Positions 22,236 to 34,010 of a stretch of 64,000 bases of DNA are shown in pieces. Location: positions 2,607,772 to 2,671,771 of the forward strand of contig NW_004450583.1 in the NCBI RefSeq assembly GCF_000321225.1, read 5' to 3'. The translations under genes were made by a program, and so were the position numbers. This DNA comes from Odobenus rosmarus divergens (taxonomy: Eukaryota; Chordata; Mammalia; Carnivora; Odobenidae). The notes under the pieces were generated by a model. It was not told the DNA's origin, did not search any database, and was given only the letters and a program-made list of their open reading frames with translations. The first letter of the stretch is position 1, and each line of letters opens with the position of its first letter.

Positions 22236-23454
22236 AGGTACAGATGCTTCTGTCTTTGAGGTCCCAAAGGGACTACCTGCAGTAGGACTGAGGCTCCTCC
22301 AAAGTTACTTTTAAACCAAACCAGCACATTCTATTTTCAAGATCTAATATTTCAAGAGGAAGTTTTCCTACAACTCTGTTTAAATATCCCCTTCCTCCCT
22401 CTATGCCTTCCTGACTAGGCATTTAATATTTGATAAGCTTCCTATTCCATTGCTCCACCTCCAGTGTTTGTCATCCAGACTTATGAATGTGCCTTAGAAG
22501 TAAACTCCTTCATCCTCCGATTGTTCTGTCCACCCCCCACGTTTCTCCCCACTGACTTCCCTTTTACTTTTTATCTCTTTTCTGGTTCCTCTGCTATGGT
22601 AAGAAGAACCAAATGTGAAACTTGAACAGGTCTTTATTCAGAGTTGGTATCGGTCTCCTGTGCATCCAGGAGGCCAGACTTCCCGACAGTGAGGGTGAAA
22701 TCACTGGACCCACCTTCATTCCTTCCACATTCCATTAACAAACTATTTTGTAAGGGCTAATTCCTCCCTTTCAGGCAGATCTCTTACTCTGCAGAAAGAA
22801 GCTACTCCTGCTCCGAAGCTTTATTTAACCACCTTCATGGTCTCTCTCCTTTTTCTCAGACCTGACAACATGGAATATGGTTTGGTTTGCCTTCCTTGAT
22901 ATGTCAGAATGGTTGAGATGGTGGACAGTGGGCATAAATGCACCGATCAGGTGTCTGAAGCCAGGAGAAAGGTGTGCATCTCTCCTTGTTGGAAGCCCTA
23001 TTGCCTGTTTGCTTGGTTCTTCTGGCCCATCTGGAGGTTGCCTTCTGCCGTTTTTTTATTTGTGTGGTTAACCATAGACTCCTTGCCCAGTTACTCATCC
23101 CTGCTTTACGTTTACCCTTCCATGTAGGCTCCTGACATTTTGGCTGTCTTTTCAACTTACATATTTTATGCCACCTGTACTTTTCACCATAGGCGCAAGT
23201 CATTGATTTGATTGTATGACTCTTCTCCCAGAACTCAGATGAGGCCTCAGAATCTTTTTCAACAATGCCCTGAGAGTAGCTGCCAAATGACTAGATGACA
23301 TGAGAATTAAAACCTATTTCTTCTCATTGCATCTAGCCCAAACACTCATTTTCATCTGCAGCCTAGACTTCTTGATGGGCCTTTTCTTCCCTATTCTTAA
23401 CATTTTGTTTTCTGTATTCTGTTCTTCATCTCTTATTGGTGGTGATGAGGAGGA

Positions 23455-23690
23455 GCATAGCAGTGTTTATTAGACTCTTACAGTGCGCCAGAATATACAG
23501 GGTACTATACATGGATTAATTCTTTCAATCCATATAATAACTGTGAGGAATACTTACTCTCATTTTACAGATAGGAAAATGAGAAAATGAGAGATTAAGT
23601 GACTTTCCTAAGGTCACACAGTAAGTCATTGTGTGAGCTGAACCTAACACATGCTCTGTCCTTTTCTCCCTGCCTCACTACCAACTTCCT
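23455..23690 (-). repeat. Long MIR copy
   Basis: 'gcagtgtttattagactctt', 'cattttacagataggaaaat' and 'ctaaggtcacacagtaagtc' follow reverse MIR order. Confidence 0.92.
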
Positions 23691-23739
23691 TAGCACCTCA
23701 TTACATCTTCCATAGTCACTGAATTTTATTCTTTATCAT

Positions 23740-24430
23740 CACGGCTTACCTAAATACTGACTGTATTGGAAAAATTAAAATTATGGTTTCCTTAATAAAA
23801 TAACTTTGAAGGGGGTGTAGATGTCTGCACTGGGAATACTTTTTGTGTGTGAAACAAAAATTCAACTTGTTATAGTCAATGAAGTCAATGGTTCAGTTAA
23901 TAATGCCCCTAATGGCATAATTCTGCTCAGTGCCAGTGATGGATACCTTTAAAATCAGAGACTAGATTTAATGACAAGACATGCAGAAATCAGTGCTGTC
24001 ATAAATACAGCTGGGATGGGAACTCCATGGGAGAGGAAAACCCCTAGAAACCGCTTGACATATTGGTTCCAGTCTCATAAATCTCGGTCTTCAGCCCTTT
24101 CTCTAAATCCCCATCCGTCCCTGCAGCACCCAAAACATTTTCCCCTGTGCGGCGTGTTTGCATTTCCCCACGGGTTTTCTCTGCTCAGAGACTGGCTTGC
24201 AGATCAGTGTGGTCGCCCATGCGCTGCTGGTGCACGAGACACCTTTCTTCTTTGTACTTCTTCCACACGGGAGGAAAATATTTTTAAAGACTCTTTTTTA
24301 GGATGTCTTGAGACCCCTCCAAGTACCATGCCCTTCAAAGGAGTGACCTTCTCTTTTTACAAATTCTTCTTTGCACTTCTCCCCCACCCCACTGGTATTG
24401 GAATAAGTCTCCAGAGATGCACTGTGGCCT
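23740..24430. other. Unique noncoding DNA
   Basis: AT-rich left part (23750-24000), then ordinary sequence. An open frame of 153 codons at 23971-24432 shows no domain or codon pattern that would support a gene, and no repeat is recognised. Confidence 0.5.
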
Positions 24431-25030
24431 AGGACCAAGATGTAGGCCAAGTGGAAACACACCAAAGTGATTTAATAGAAAAGGTAATTCCTATTCAAAC
24501 GGGATGGTCCCTTATTCATTTCCTCGGATTATCATCAAATTTATGTCACCAGCAAAGGAGCTTTATTGAGTTTCACAGAGATATTCCTTTTGCTCTCATT
24601 GTCGTTAGTTGGCACGCTGACATTTTCATATGTGTCTCAGCTAATGCCTCAAAATTACTCCATCTACAAATGTAACAATTGAACAGATAATTTTAATAAG
24701 ATTCAGCTTGACTTCAGACTGCACTCCTTCCTTTCTTTATAGAATGCAAATTGTAACCTGTTTTTAAAGCCGTGCAATGCAGTGAACTTTAATGGGATTT
24801 GACAACATCATATTAAGCACAACAACTACGCATAATGTACCGAAAAATTGGACGTGAAATTGGAAACATAGCTGAGAACAAAGTAAATTTACATGGTTTG
24901 GTAGTTTGAATGTCTGATATCATATTCTCTCATGCAAGCCCCATAAAAAAGCAAAGGATTTAACAATGGATATCAGCAGAAAGTGCTTTTAAAGTTAAAA
25001 CTGATGGATGGCTTGTCAAAAAAAATAATT
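24430..25030. promoter_or_regulatory. Candidate conserved noncoding block
   Basis: About 600 bp of AT-rich, non-repetitive DNA with TTATAGAATGCAAATTGTAA (octamer-like ATGCAAAT at about 24743-24750), CAGATAATTTTAATAAG, GGATTTAACAATGG (SOX-like) and ATAATTGCATTGG. No transposon signature. One of the better enhancer candidates by appearance. Confidence 0.45.
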
Positions 25031-25720
25031 GCATTGGTTGGAAAGTCGGGATGCGTGCTGAGGGGGAGAGAACAGGATATACAGAGAGGATGATGGGAAG
25101 TGACAGTGGTCTGTCAGGAAGGACTGGCTGCCCAGAGGAGTGTGAAGTCAGAGCTATGAGGTGGCAGAGTAGAACAGGCTGTCAGAGCGGGAAAGTGGCT
25201 TTAATACCCTGAAAAGCAAAGGAATCCGCCTGTCAGCTTTGCTCAGCCGTGCTGAAAGAGGAAGAGAACATGGCATAAAGTTAGAGACATTAAACAGGGT
25301 GGGGGGGGTGCGGGGGCCGGCGCGAGGAGCACAAGCTACCAGCGCCACGGGGATGGGGAGGCGTCTCCTGCCGGTTTCTGAATATTTTCTTTTCGATGAT
25401 GATTTTTTTTTACCTGCTCTCAAGGGCCACTGAATTAAATTTGAGGGGCTGGGGGTTCCATGCTGCTTTTGAAGAGAAGGGTGATTTAAGCGAAGGCACA
25501 GGCACGTCCAAATGGCTACCTGCCACCCTGGCTGAGTGGTGGCTTTCTTACAAATACACCTAGGGATGCCTCCACAGATTGCTGCTTTTCAGATCTACAG
25601 CCTCATCTGCTGACCCTTTCTGCCCTTTGGGTTGTGCGGTCCATTTTCCTGGGGATGACACTGATATCAAGTCACTCTGGGACTAGCTTATCTTCTGCCA
25701 AAGTGCTTTGAGGACTGAAC
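25030..25720. other. Unique noncoding DNA with a small CpG/G-rich patch
   Basis: Ordinary sequence apart from the G-quadruplex-capable CpG-rich patch at 25290-25370. No gene seen. Confidence 0.55.
25290..25370 (+). promoter_or_regulatory. CpG-rich patch with G-quadruplex motif
   Basis: G runs at 25297-25299 (3), 25301-25308 (8) and 25312-25316 (5) with loops of one and three bases; the run of eight can serve two strands of a quadruplex. The following GGCCGGCGCGAGG and nearby CpGs stand out from CpG-poor surroundings. It is too short for a CpG island. Function unproven. Confidence 0.4.
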
Positions 25721-26050
25721 ACTTTAGCCATACAACAGGATCATGATTAAAATGCAATAATCTGATGATTTTTCCATAAATATTTTTTTGCTCGATCAGC
25801 ATTAGGTTTTGAATAATTTATTATTCTTCCTTAATATACTCCTGGCGATGAGGTTAATTTGGTCATCTTGCAGGGGCCTGGCTGGTAATGAACATTTTTA
25901 TATCAGGCCTTGGAGTACTTCCTCCACACACATCACGTCTTGACGATTTAATTGCCCCAGTTGCTTGAGACTGTTAGAGTCTAAGAGGGGTTGGAATAGA
26001 GTAGTTTTCTTATCAAAAATATTTTGTGTACCTGACCTTAAAAAAATACG
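25720..26050. promoter_or_regulatory. Candidate conserved noncoding block
   Basis: AT-rich unique DNA (AAAATGCAATAATCTGATGA, GAATAATTTATTATTCTTCC containing the inverted repeat GAATAAT/ATTATTC, GACGATTTAATTGCC). No repeat identity. Confidence 0.35.
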
Positions 26051-26214
26051 TTCCGAGAACCATCCAAATTCTTAAAATGTGTATAGCCCCCATACAAGTA
26101 TAGGTTTGCTATAGCAGTTTGGAGGGGGGGTGGTGAGGAGTGGGGGGCTTCTTTCCAAAAAAAAATGACCACGCCAGTCGTGGAGGAAGAAGATGGGAGT
26201 GGGAGCAAGTGCTT

Positions 26215-26420
26215 CTTTTGTACCAGGCAGGAATCTAAATGTTTATATATGTTAAGCCATTTAACTCCAATAACAACCTTACAAGGTTGGTTCTATTAAT
26301 ATTGCTATTTTGCAGATAAAGAACCAGAGAGGTTAAGTAACTTGGACAAGGTCACACAGCTAGGAAGGGCTGGAATTAGGATTCAAACTCAGCAGTGGGG
26401 CAGCAGAGACTATGCTTTCA
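26215..26420 (-). repeat. Long MIR copy
   Basis: 'ccatttaactccaataacaa', 'agaaccagagaggttaagta' and 'caaggtcacacagctaggaa' are the reverse MIR order. Confidence 0.95.
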
Positions 26421-27356
26421 GGCGGTGTGTTGTGGTTGCATGAGTATGTGGGAATGTGCTTAGATGCCAAGTTGGCTCCTGTTTCATTTCTGTTTCTCTT
26501 GGGTGTCTCATGCACTCTGGGAAGGATGTTCCTGGAACCAGGCAACAACAACAGGCAGAGCAGGCTAAGCTGACTAGGAAGGAGGTCTTGTACCTGTGTT
26601 GTCGCTAGCATGACAAGGTGGGGGGGCGGTGGTGGGCAGGAGAGACAAAGACAGAGGCTAGGAGTAAGAGCTGTCCTGGTCACAAAGACAAGCCAGCTTC
26701 CAAGGCAGAATGAAAACACTCATCTGAAATCTTCAGTCTAATGCTCTGGAGACAAATGCATACTTACACATCATGTTCAGTTCTAGGTTGTAGTAAACCG
26801 GTTTCCAGGAGATGGGCGTCTCTGCTCTTGGTCTTCCCAGTGTCTGGCTGGAGGTGTGACCCAGTAGCCTGCCCTTTTTATCTGGAATTCATCCAGTAGT
26901 GGGACATTGCTCATTAAATGGATTAATCGCTGGGGTCTCCCCCTGGGTGTTTGTAGGCATAAGGGAGCATCTGTGGTCACACCCACATCTCCGGTGCTGC
27001 CAGGGCATCTTGGGGGGCAGATGCTATGCCTCCACACTTCGTTACCTGGTCACGTTGCCATCATCCTGCTTTCCTGGGCCTGTAACACTGCTCTAAAACA
27101 AGCAAAGCGGCTTTCTATTCAGTGGACAGTTTTCCTGCCCCAGCAGGAGATTCTTTTGTTTTTCTGCTGGGAATCTCTGGCCTTTTTCTCTCGTGAGACT
27201 AAGGCATGACACTTCCAGAATTCTACATAGGAAGATGCAGGCCTGTCATTGTCTTTCTGTACCTTGTGGGATCCATCGTGGCCTCGGGTGTCTTTAAGAA
27301 GCCTCCTCCAGAGTTCTGTGCTGCCCTGTGGCTGCAGCAAATCTAAGAGCTAGATG

Positions 27357-27377
27357 GCAACTAGTCTAGCTAGTTGC
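27357..27377. repeat. Perfect 8-bp inverted repeat
   Basis: GCAACTAG (27357-27364) and CTAGTTGC (27370-27377) around a TCTAG loop, in a patch with repeated CTAG words. Confidence 0.8.
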
Positions 27378-27984
27378 TAGTCTCAAGTTGGATCTTCAGG
27401 GGCATAATTGGGATTTTGACCTTTGAATCAAAGAATTTCAGGGTTTAGAGTGGATGGACCTTATCCAGCCTCTTCAGGGACCCCTCTCGGGGGTCTCCAG
27501 TGAGAGGGAGCTCACTAGAATCAGGGACAGTGCAAACCAGCTTGAGACAAGTAGAAAGTTTGTTCTGAGGATGAGCCAAATGTGTTCCCCTGGAACTTTC
27601 GTCCATTGGTCCTTGTTCTGACTCCTGGGACTACACAGATCCCGAGTGTGAAATGCGTGCATCGTAGAGTCCACTGTAAAACCACGTACATCTTCAGCCT
27701 GCACACCTGTCTGTCTTCTTCCTCTGTTACTGGTCCCTCTGTGTTTGCTGGAGATGCTCATAGCTACAGTGACACTCAGTCAAAACTCTTTGCCCTCCTT
27801 CTCTTCCCTTCCTGTGTTGCTTTTTCTAAGCTTCTGCTCGGCAATTTCTGTGGCACACCTACTCTTGCACCAGGACTCAGATCCCTTCCTTAACGTGGGA
27901 CCTGAGCTCAGAATTTAAATATTAAGGGAAGGACCTCCTGCCCTGAGGTAAGGGGAACAAGACACAGTCCGCACAGTGACCTGT

Positions 27985-28130
27985 GAGCTGGTGCTGCTGT
28001 GTCCGTTTTACAGATGAGGAAGAGGAAGCTCAGAAAAGTTCAGCTGCTTGCCCGAGGATGCACAGCTAGTGAACAGTGGAGTAGATTTGGATTCAGGTCT
28101 TCAGACTCCAAAGCCTTGGCTATTGACAAG
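27985..28130 (-). repeat. MIR fragment
   Basis: 'gttttacagatgaggaagag' and 'gatgcacagctagtgaacag' are the reverse MIR core. The next MIR, in the opposite direction, begins about 30 bp later. Confidence 0.9.
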
Positions 28131-28159
28131 GCAGGTCTAGGAGCCTGGTTCCAAGTGCA

Positions 28160-28390
28160 GGGTCCACAGCCCAGCAGGCTTGGGTTCAGATCCTGATTCT
28201 ACCATATACCAGTGGGTGACTTTGGGCGAGTTGCCTAACCTCTCTGTTGCCTTGGTGTCCTCATCTGTGGAATGGTGATAATAATAGTACCTCCCTCATA
28301 GGGTTATTGTGAAAATGGAATGAGATAATGCATGTAAAGCGCCTGGCATAGCACCTGTATGTGATAACCACTCATTAAATGTTAGTTTAA
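28160..28390 (+). repeat. Long MIR copy
   Basis: 'ggttcagatcctgattctac', 'gggtgactttgggcgagttg', 'aatggtgataataatagtac' and 'tgcatgtaaagcgcctggca' give nearly the whole MIR on the plus strand. Confidence 0.97.
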
Positions 28391-28597
28391 TACCCTCCTC
28401 CTCATCACCACTGTCACTTTTTAAACCATGGCAGGGTGTGCCAGAGTTCTCACCCTTGGCTACAGAGCCTGAAGTGTAGCCTCCCGGTTCTCAGCAGGGG
28501 CAGGTGTCAGCAGATTCATGGGGTGGGTGCGAACAGCCCTTCATACTGATGCTTTACAATTGAGGCTGGGCAGGGGCTGGGAGGGTGATAGTGGCTA

Positions 28598-28613
28598 TTT
28601 TTTTTTTTTTTTT
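28598..28613 (+). repeat. T16 homopolymer
   Basis: Sixteen T at the left border of an AT-rich unique block. No attached retroelement body was recognised. Confidence 0.85.
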
Positions 28614-28990
28614 AACACTTCGAGAAGATTGCTGCAGTTATCTGGAAATCTATTGCTCGGGCAAAAGCAGGATTGCGTGATACAATTTAAAAGGCCGGCA
28701 GCTGCATTTCATCCTTTTCACAGGAAAATAACCCCTTACTCCAGTGAAGCTAAAAATAAAAATGGCAGTACATTTGGCAACCACGCTCCTTCCTTTATTA
28801 CCTCAGCAGTATCTGAATAAAATGTCTTATTAAGCAAGATATAAGGGCAATGAAAAGGAGAGTAAGTCAAATTAGTTGACATCAAAAGCTTGGTGCATCA
28901 TATACAGCGAGGGTAGTTACTGCTTAGTAAAATGGATTTAATGCTTAATATAAGTGCTGATATTTAGATGGCTATATTTTGGCAACTCGG
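28614..28990. promoter_or_regulatory. Candidate conserved noncoding block
   Basis: Non-repetitive AT-rich DNA with CAGCTGCATTTCATCC, GTCTTATTAAGCAAG, CAAATTAGTTGACATC and GGATTTAATGCTTAATATAA words. Its motif density and lack of repeat signature resemble vertebrate developmental enhancers. Confidence 0.45.
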
Positions 28991-28999
28991 GGGAAAGAG

Positions 29000-29115
29000 T
29001 GGTGGCTTTTGAGCCAGTAGATCTAGGTGTAGGTCCTGCCCTTTCACAGACCACTCATGTGGAACTGGGTGATTTGCTTTATCACCTTGGGTCCCACTTC
29101 CTCCATATGCTAAAT
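29000..29115 (+). repeat. Probable MIR fragment
   Basis: 'ggcttttgagccagtagatc', 'ggaactgggtgatttgcttt' and 'cttcctccatatgctaaatg' follow the plus MIR order with heavy divergence. Confidence 0.6.
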
Positions 29116-29554
29116 GAAGGGTGTTTCCTGGAGCCCAGTGGCTCTTTGGAGGATCTCAGGGTCACCTGGGGAGGGGGTTGATAAACAGGGCTCTGGATAC
29201 CCACCCTGTTCTGACAGGTACAGCCCTGTCTGTACCTGCCTTCCATCTGGGGGTCATCGGGTGAGATTTTCTTTGAAGAAAGTATTGCACTGCTAAAGAA
29301 GAGGTGTCAGAACCACCAGACTGGATTATTTCCAAGAAGCCTTGTCATTCTCACTTTGGAAAGTTCTGAGATGCCCGAGGAGTTGAGTTGGCTTTGGAAG
29401 CCATCTGGGCCCTGTTTCAGCTCCACCACTATCTGTGATCAGAAAAATCTGCATGCCCAGGGGGCAGGGTGGTGCCCTGGAACACAGCACAAGGCAGGTG
29501 TGATCAGGGAAGAGAAATGGTGACAAAGCCTTTCATAAATGTGGATGAGTGCAG

Positions 29555-29591
29555 GTGTGTGTGTGGGGGGGGGAGGGGGGTGGGTGTGGGT
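29555..29591 (+). repeat. (GT)n plus G-quadruplex-capable tract
   Basis: GTGTGTGTGT is followed by G9 (29565-29573), G6 (29575-29580), GGG (29582-29584) and GGG (29588-29590) with loops A, T and TGT. This satisfies the four-run G-quadruplex pattern. Confidence 0.85.
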
Positions 29592-29769
29592 ATGAGTGCA
29601 TATCTGAGCATTTCAAGGTATGATGTATTTGTGTGGATGAATGAATATAAGTTTGTGCATGAGTTGGTAGAGCCCATGTAGGAATCTGCATCTCACCTCT
29701 TTTTGGAGAGAAGACAAGCACAGCCATACCTGTGAGGCCTATGCACCTAGGTACTGTCCTTGGCTGCCA

Positions 29770-29915
29770 TTGTCTCATTCATGCTGGCCAATGCCATGGT
29801 GCATTAGTCTTTATCTTTTTGTCTGAAGTGAGGACACTGAGTCTTGGAGAAGCTGAGTAATTCCCCCGAGGTAATGCAGCTGAGAATTTGCAGAGTAGAG
29901 GGATTATGGAAGGTC
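29770..29915 (-). repeat. MIR fragment
   Basis: 'agtgaggacactgagtcttg' and 'gaggtaatgcagctgagaat' resemble the reverse MIR core. Confidence 0.65.
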
Positions 29916-30874
29916 TTTGTTTACCCTATGGCTGGGATCGGCCTCCAGCAGATAGTTGGCCCTTTCTCCTTCACTGACCTGTTGACTTTCTATCTGACAG
30001 TGGGTTACCAGCTTAGCAGCCTTCCTCAGTTCAAAGAAGTGAGGATGCTTCATTCTTTCCTGTGGAGATCTTGAAGCCAAGGGCAGAGGAAATGAAGTCT
30101 AACATCAGAGCGCCCCTCACTTCCACAGCCATCCAGTTTCTGGGTGAGGACGAGTGTCTCTAAAGTGCCAGAGATAACTGTAGGTTCATCTTTTAGGGTT
30201 CATTTTGTTCGAGCGCCTCTCTTATTACTTTTAGGGATCTTGTAAGTTGAGGTTTACAATGGCACAGGATGACCAGGGTTTATCCCAACTACTTTTTTTT
30301 TTTTTGCCAAAAAATACTAATGTATCATTGTCAGGGATTATTTCAGACCTTACTTCTTTCAGGCCTCCCTTCCCAAACTTCTTTTGTGATGGAGTTGGGA
30401 GCCTGTTTAAAAATAGGTCAATAGCAACAAGTACTATGCAAAACCATCCTTAGGTATTACTGAAAAGTATCCAAGTACAATCTCCACCCAGAGACCCTAG
30501 CAAATCTCGTTATCTTTTATTTATACCTTGAAGCACACTGAAGACATTGTCAGTCATTCTACTTCCTTGGATTCATATGCAGAGAAGCTTTTATTCTGAA
30601 GAAAATATCACGAGAGCCCTGAGTAGATTTATGCTCTGCTTCTGATGGTTCATGAAGCCCAAACATATCTAATAATAGTTTTTCCCACCTGTTTTGCTTA
30701 AGACTAAGATCTTTTACAAACATCTCTCACTAGAACCATCAATCATGGTTTAGAAATTGAAATTTTACCAAGTGAAATGAGAATGGATTAAGGGCAAGCT
30801 TTTTTGCCGTGGGAAGCTTAGGCCTTTCAGAGAAGTTAACACTTCTTGGATTTTTTGGTGCCTTATTTGGAGGG

Positions 30875-31018
30875 CAAACTGGAACACTTGCACACCACTG
30901 GTGGGAGTATAGGCCGATGCAGCCATTTGGAGAAATCTGGAAGTATTGACCAAATCAAATATATGTACTCTATGACCTAATGGTCCGGCTCTTGAATTTA
31001 TAACTCAGAAAACTTCTA
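30875..31018 (+). mobile_element. L1 ORF2 3'-part fragment
   Basis: 'caccactggtgggagtatag', 'atgcagccatttggagaaat', 'ctggaagtattgaccaaatc' and 'tctatgacctaatggtccgg' parallel the L1 text 'tgctggtgggaatgtaaaatggtgcagcc ... atatgacccagcaattcc'. It is a short, highly diverged and non-functional scrap. Confidence 0.8.
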
Positions 31019-31330
31019 CAGTAAGTGGACAGGGGACGGTGGTGACGATGACGAAGTTATTGTGGTTGGTTTCAGTGACTCTCGCTGTTAGACTGAAGGT
31101 AATTTAGGTGGTGGTTTATTGATAATTGGTCAAGACCTGTCTCAGGTATATTCCTAGTAAGCCATTTGTCAAAGTCATAGAGACTGCTTTCATCTCAATT
31201 CATAGCCATTATCCCTGGTATGTATTCTTTCAGAATGCAATGTTCATTTAGTTCATGTTGCTGGAGTTTGTATTGTGAATGTAAATTGTGATTTCTCAGA
31301 AGAGAAGTAACCTTGGACAATAGAAAAAAA
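31018..31330. other. Unique noncoding DNA
   Basis: AT-leaning unique DNA right of the L1 scrap. No repeat or gene recognised. Confidence 0.5.
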
Positions 31331-34010
31331 AGAATCCTAAATTCAAGATGGGAGGTTATTTAATCCAACTCATAAGCCTCATAAAAATCCCATTTATAGT
31401 CTTCTCTATAGGTGGTCCACTTGGATTCTCCTAGTACCGAGGCATTTGCCACTTCCAGAGTTAGAGCGTGTCCCAAGAACAAATAATTAGGTTCCAAGGT
31501 TTTGGCATCATTAGACCAAGCAGCAGGATTTTGTCAACTGAATTCCTTAGGCATTTTCTAGGGAACAGACAAGGGTAAGATGATGTAATTCTATTTCTTG
31601 TAGTTCCAGTCACTGCACTGATTGGCTTGACAGCCAAAACTATCTTTTACTCTAAGTTACAAACAAGTTTAAGAATTTGAGTGCCTCTCCAAGGTGGAAT
31701 CAGCTGTATCTACCCAAGAAGATCGGATTTTCTGGATGGGTCATGGGCATTGTGAATAAGGAGAGCAGAGCCCACTTCTAGTGTTCCAAGGTCAATCCTC
31801 TCACAGGGTTTCCTGGGGAAGGAAAAAGCCATCTCGGTCACTGCCAGATTTGACCTTGCCCAAACTTAACAGTAATTGTCTCTGGGTCTACATAGTTACC
31901 ACTAACTGAGTGGCATTTTGTATTAAGGGCCTTCAGTTTAGAATTTCTGTCTATAGCCTCATGGAGACCCAAATTTCTGGGATATCAGCTGGGGTACCAC
32001 CTAAAATGGTGATCATGATAGCTATCCTGATTTCCCAACTGGAGATAGACTTGCCAAAATACTTTTGGGAATTAATATTGTTCTTATAAGGCAAGGATTG
32101 GAATGGAAACTAAACATGTGAAACCAGAATCTGCATTATTACCTTCCTCTGAGCTGCTTCTCCAGGAACTGCACCGAGAGAATGCTTATGCCTCAGTGAG
32201 ACTCTTTAACAGAGAGAAGAACTTGAAAACTCTCAGGGGCTCTTCACATCCTCCCTCATCAGCATTATTGGGCCATCTGATTCTCCTACTGGGGAAATCC
32301 TGTCTATGGAGCTGTCTTTTCCAGCTATGTAACCACATTCAAGGTGTCCAATGCTTATTGATTTAGGAGTCTGCGTTCACACAGCAGGATCAACCAAAAA
32401 CCACTGTGTTTCACCTCGTGGCATCTGCACCTCACCACATTGAAACTGCATTTGCTACGAAATCCCTGAGACCTTAGTCACACACAGACTGCACAGTTCA
32501 ACAGCCAAACACATGAAGTTGTCTTTGCTGTTACTATGAGAAGGGAGACCTTCTGAACTCTCTCAATAACCACCCGTTGTCATTGGTACCAGTAACAAGT
32601 TCCTCTGAGTTCTTGTTGCCAAGTTTGATAATTCAGTACATATATAATGTCTTTTGTTCTTTTCCTCTGACTCTAGTTGCATACAAGCCTGAAACAATCC
32701 TCCTGATGCTCTTTTTCCACGTTGATTTTGATTTAAAGCTTTCTGAGCTACATAGCCTGACACAACAAGCCACACAACAGCAAGTGACATATCTTGGGCT
32801 CTCCTTCCAGTTGGTTGTAGCAGAAGGGATGACTCTGGAACAGCTCAGTATAACAAGTAACCAGCCTGAGTAAACAAACACAGAAAAATAAAATCGTACT
32901 CTTTATTCTTAAGGATAGTCATCACTTGATTTTGGCCATTCTATATACAATACTTTGTGAACATCATGCATTGAGTAACTGACTGTAAGTTACATTTAGG
33001 AGGCTAGAATGGATTATGATGTTGAAGACTGTTAAGGATAATATCAAGCTATTTGGCATAAGCTGCCGGAAATGGTATATGTGAAGATGTTTTGTGAACA
33101 TCTTGTTGACCAGTGACTTCATCAAGAATCAGTTTTAATTCAGCAGAAATATTGAGGCATAGATTTCTTTTCAAAATGACTCAAGGTGCTCATAGATACC
33201 CTAGTTCTAGCCTTTTTTAAAATAATCATAGGTACTTTCAACACATGGCTTTCCAGATGCTATCATTTCTGACAGTAGGTCTGAATTTGTGGAAGTTGTG
33301 GACAGGAACCTTATCTGAGCTGTCACCATCCTGCCTCATCACCTTCAAGCAAATGATCAGGCTAAAAGGATAGTTGGGCTACTGGGATGTCTTAGGAGGA
33401 TGCTGGAGGACATTGGCCAATGAGATTCATCAGACTGCTAATCCCTTAACCTGTCATTTCACATTCAACTGCAGAAATTTGTTCTGCTGCATCACTAATG
33501 GGGAAATAGTTTAACACTTTCCTTGAATACCTATACCCATACTTGGATGAGGACCTCAAGGACAAAATATATTCCAGATACTGTGATGGCTGCATTGTAG
33601 TGTTGGCAGGAAAATGAAATAAGACAGTCTTTGTTAAGAGCAGTGGATCCTGCCCAAGGTGGTCTCCTAACACAGTAATAATTGAGGTCACAGAAGATGC
33701 AGAATACAATATAGGCCCCTGTAAGAGGCTCTAGGGCCATCACATAAATGAAGCAGTAATTCTTCTCAGGTCACGCATCTCCTAGAACGGTGTATCTAAG
33801 ACTCACTATCATCACCCAGAAATAGCTTCACAAATTTTAGAGGATCGGTGAGATGAATAGGAAGGTGTTAGCTAAGACGAGAATTCAGTGATACAGTGGT
33901 TTCTGATCACTTTATATTCTTGCAGAAGATGTATTTTTAGATTTCTCTAGTTGTGCCCTACTGTATGGGATTTGTCTAAAGAAGCTTTTGCCTGTATCAG
34001 GGCTGGTGTA
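31330..34010. other. Unassigned low-CpG block, possibly an old retroelement or retrocopy
   Basis: About 2.7 kb with very few CpGs, frequent broken open frames on the minus strand (for example 33446-33709, 87 codons; 32563-32790; 32633-32881) and an even base mix unlike the AT-rich unique blocks around it. I could not match it to L1, L2, ERVL or any cellular protein. No flanking direct repeats or poly-A tail were found. Alternatives are ordinary intron or intergenic DNA. Confidence 0.3.

Larger units (their letters stand above)
21800..23740. other. Unique noncoding DNA with repeats
   Basis: Contains an old repeat piece at about 21825-21975, an interrupted TG/GC-rich dinucleotide tract at 22195-22235, and a MIR at 23455-23690. 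The rest is pyrimidine-rich unique DNA and no gene was recognised. Confidence 0.6.
26050..28597. other. Noncoding DNA with MIRs
   Basis: Contains MIRs at 26215-26420, 27985-28130 and 28160-28390, and a hairpin at 27357-27377. The stretch 27420-27900 looks repeat-derived but could not be assigned. No gene supported. Confidence 0.6.
28990..30870. other. Noncoding DNA with MIRs and a G-rich microsatellite
   Basis: Holds MIR pieces (29000-29115, 29770-29915) and a GT/G-rich tract at 29555-29591. Open frames are short and unsupported. Confidence 0.6.

Noticed and set aside
24743..24750. Single octamer as an independent promoter element
   Set aside because: One ATGCAAAT word is expected by chance in AT-rich DNA, so it is kept only as part of the block description.
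33446..33709. Processed pseudogene of a known protein
   Set aside because: The 87-codon translation could not be matched to any family with confidence, and no poly-A tail or TSD was found.
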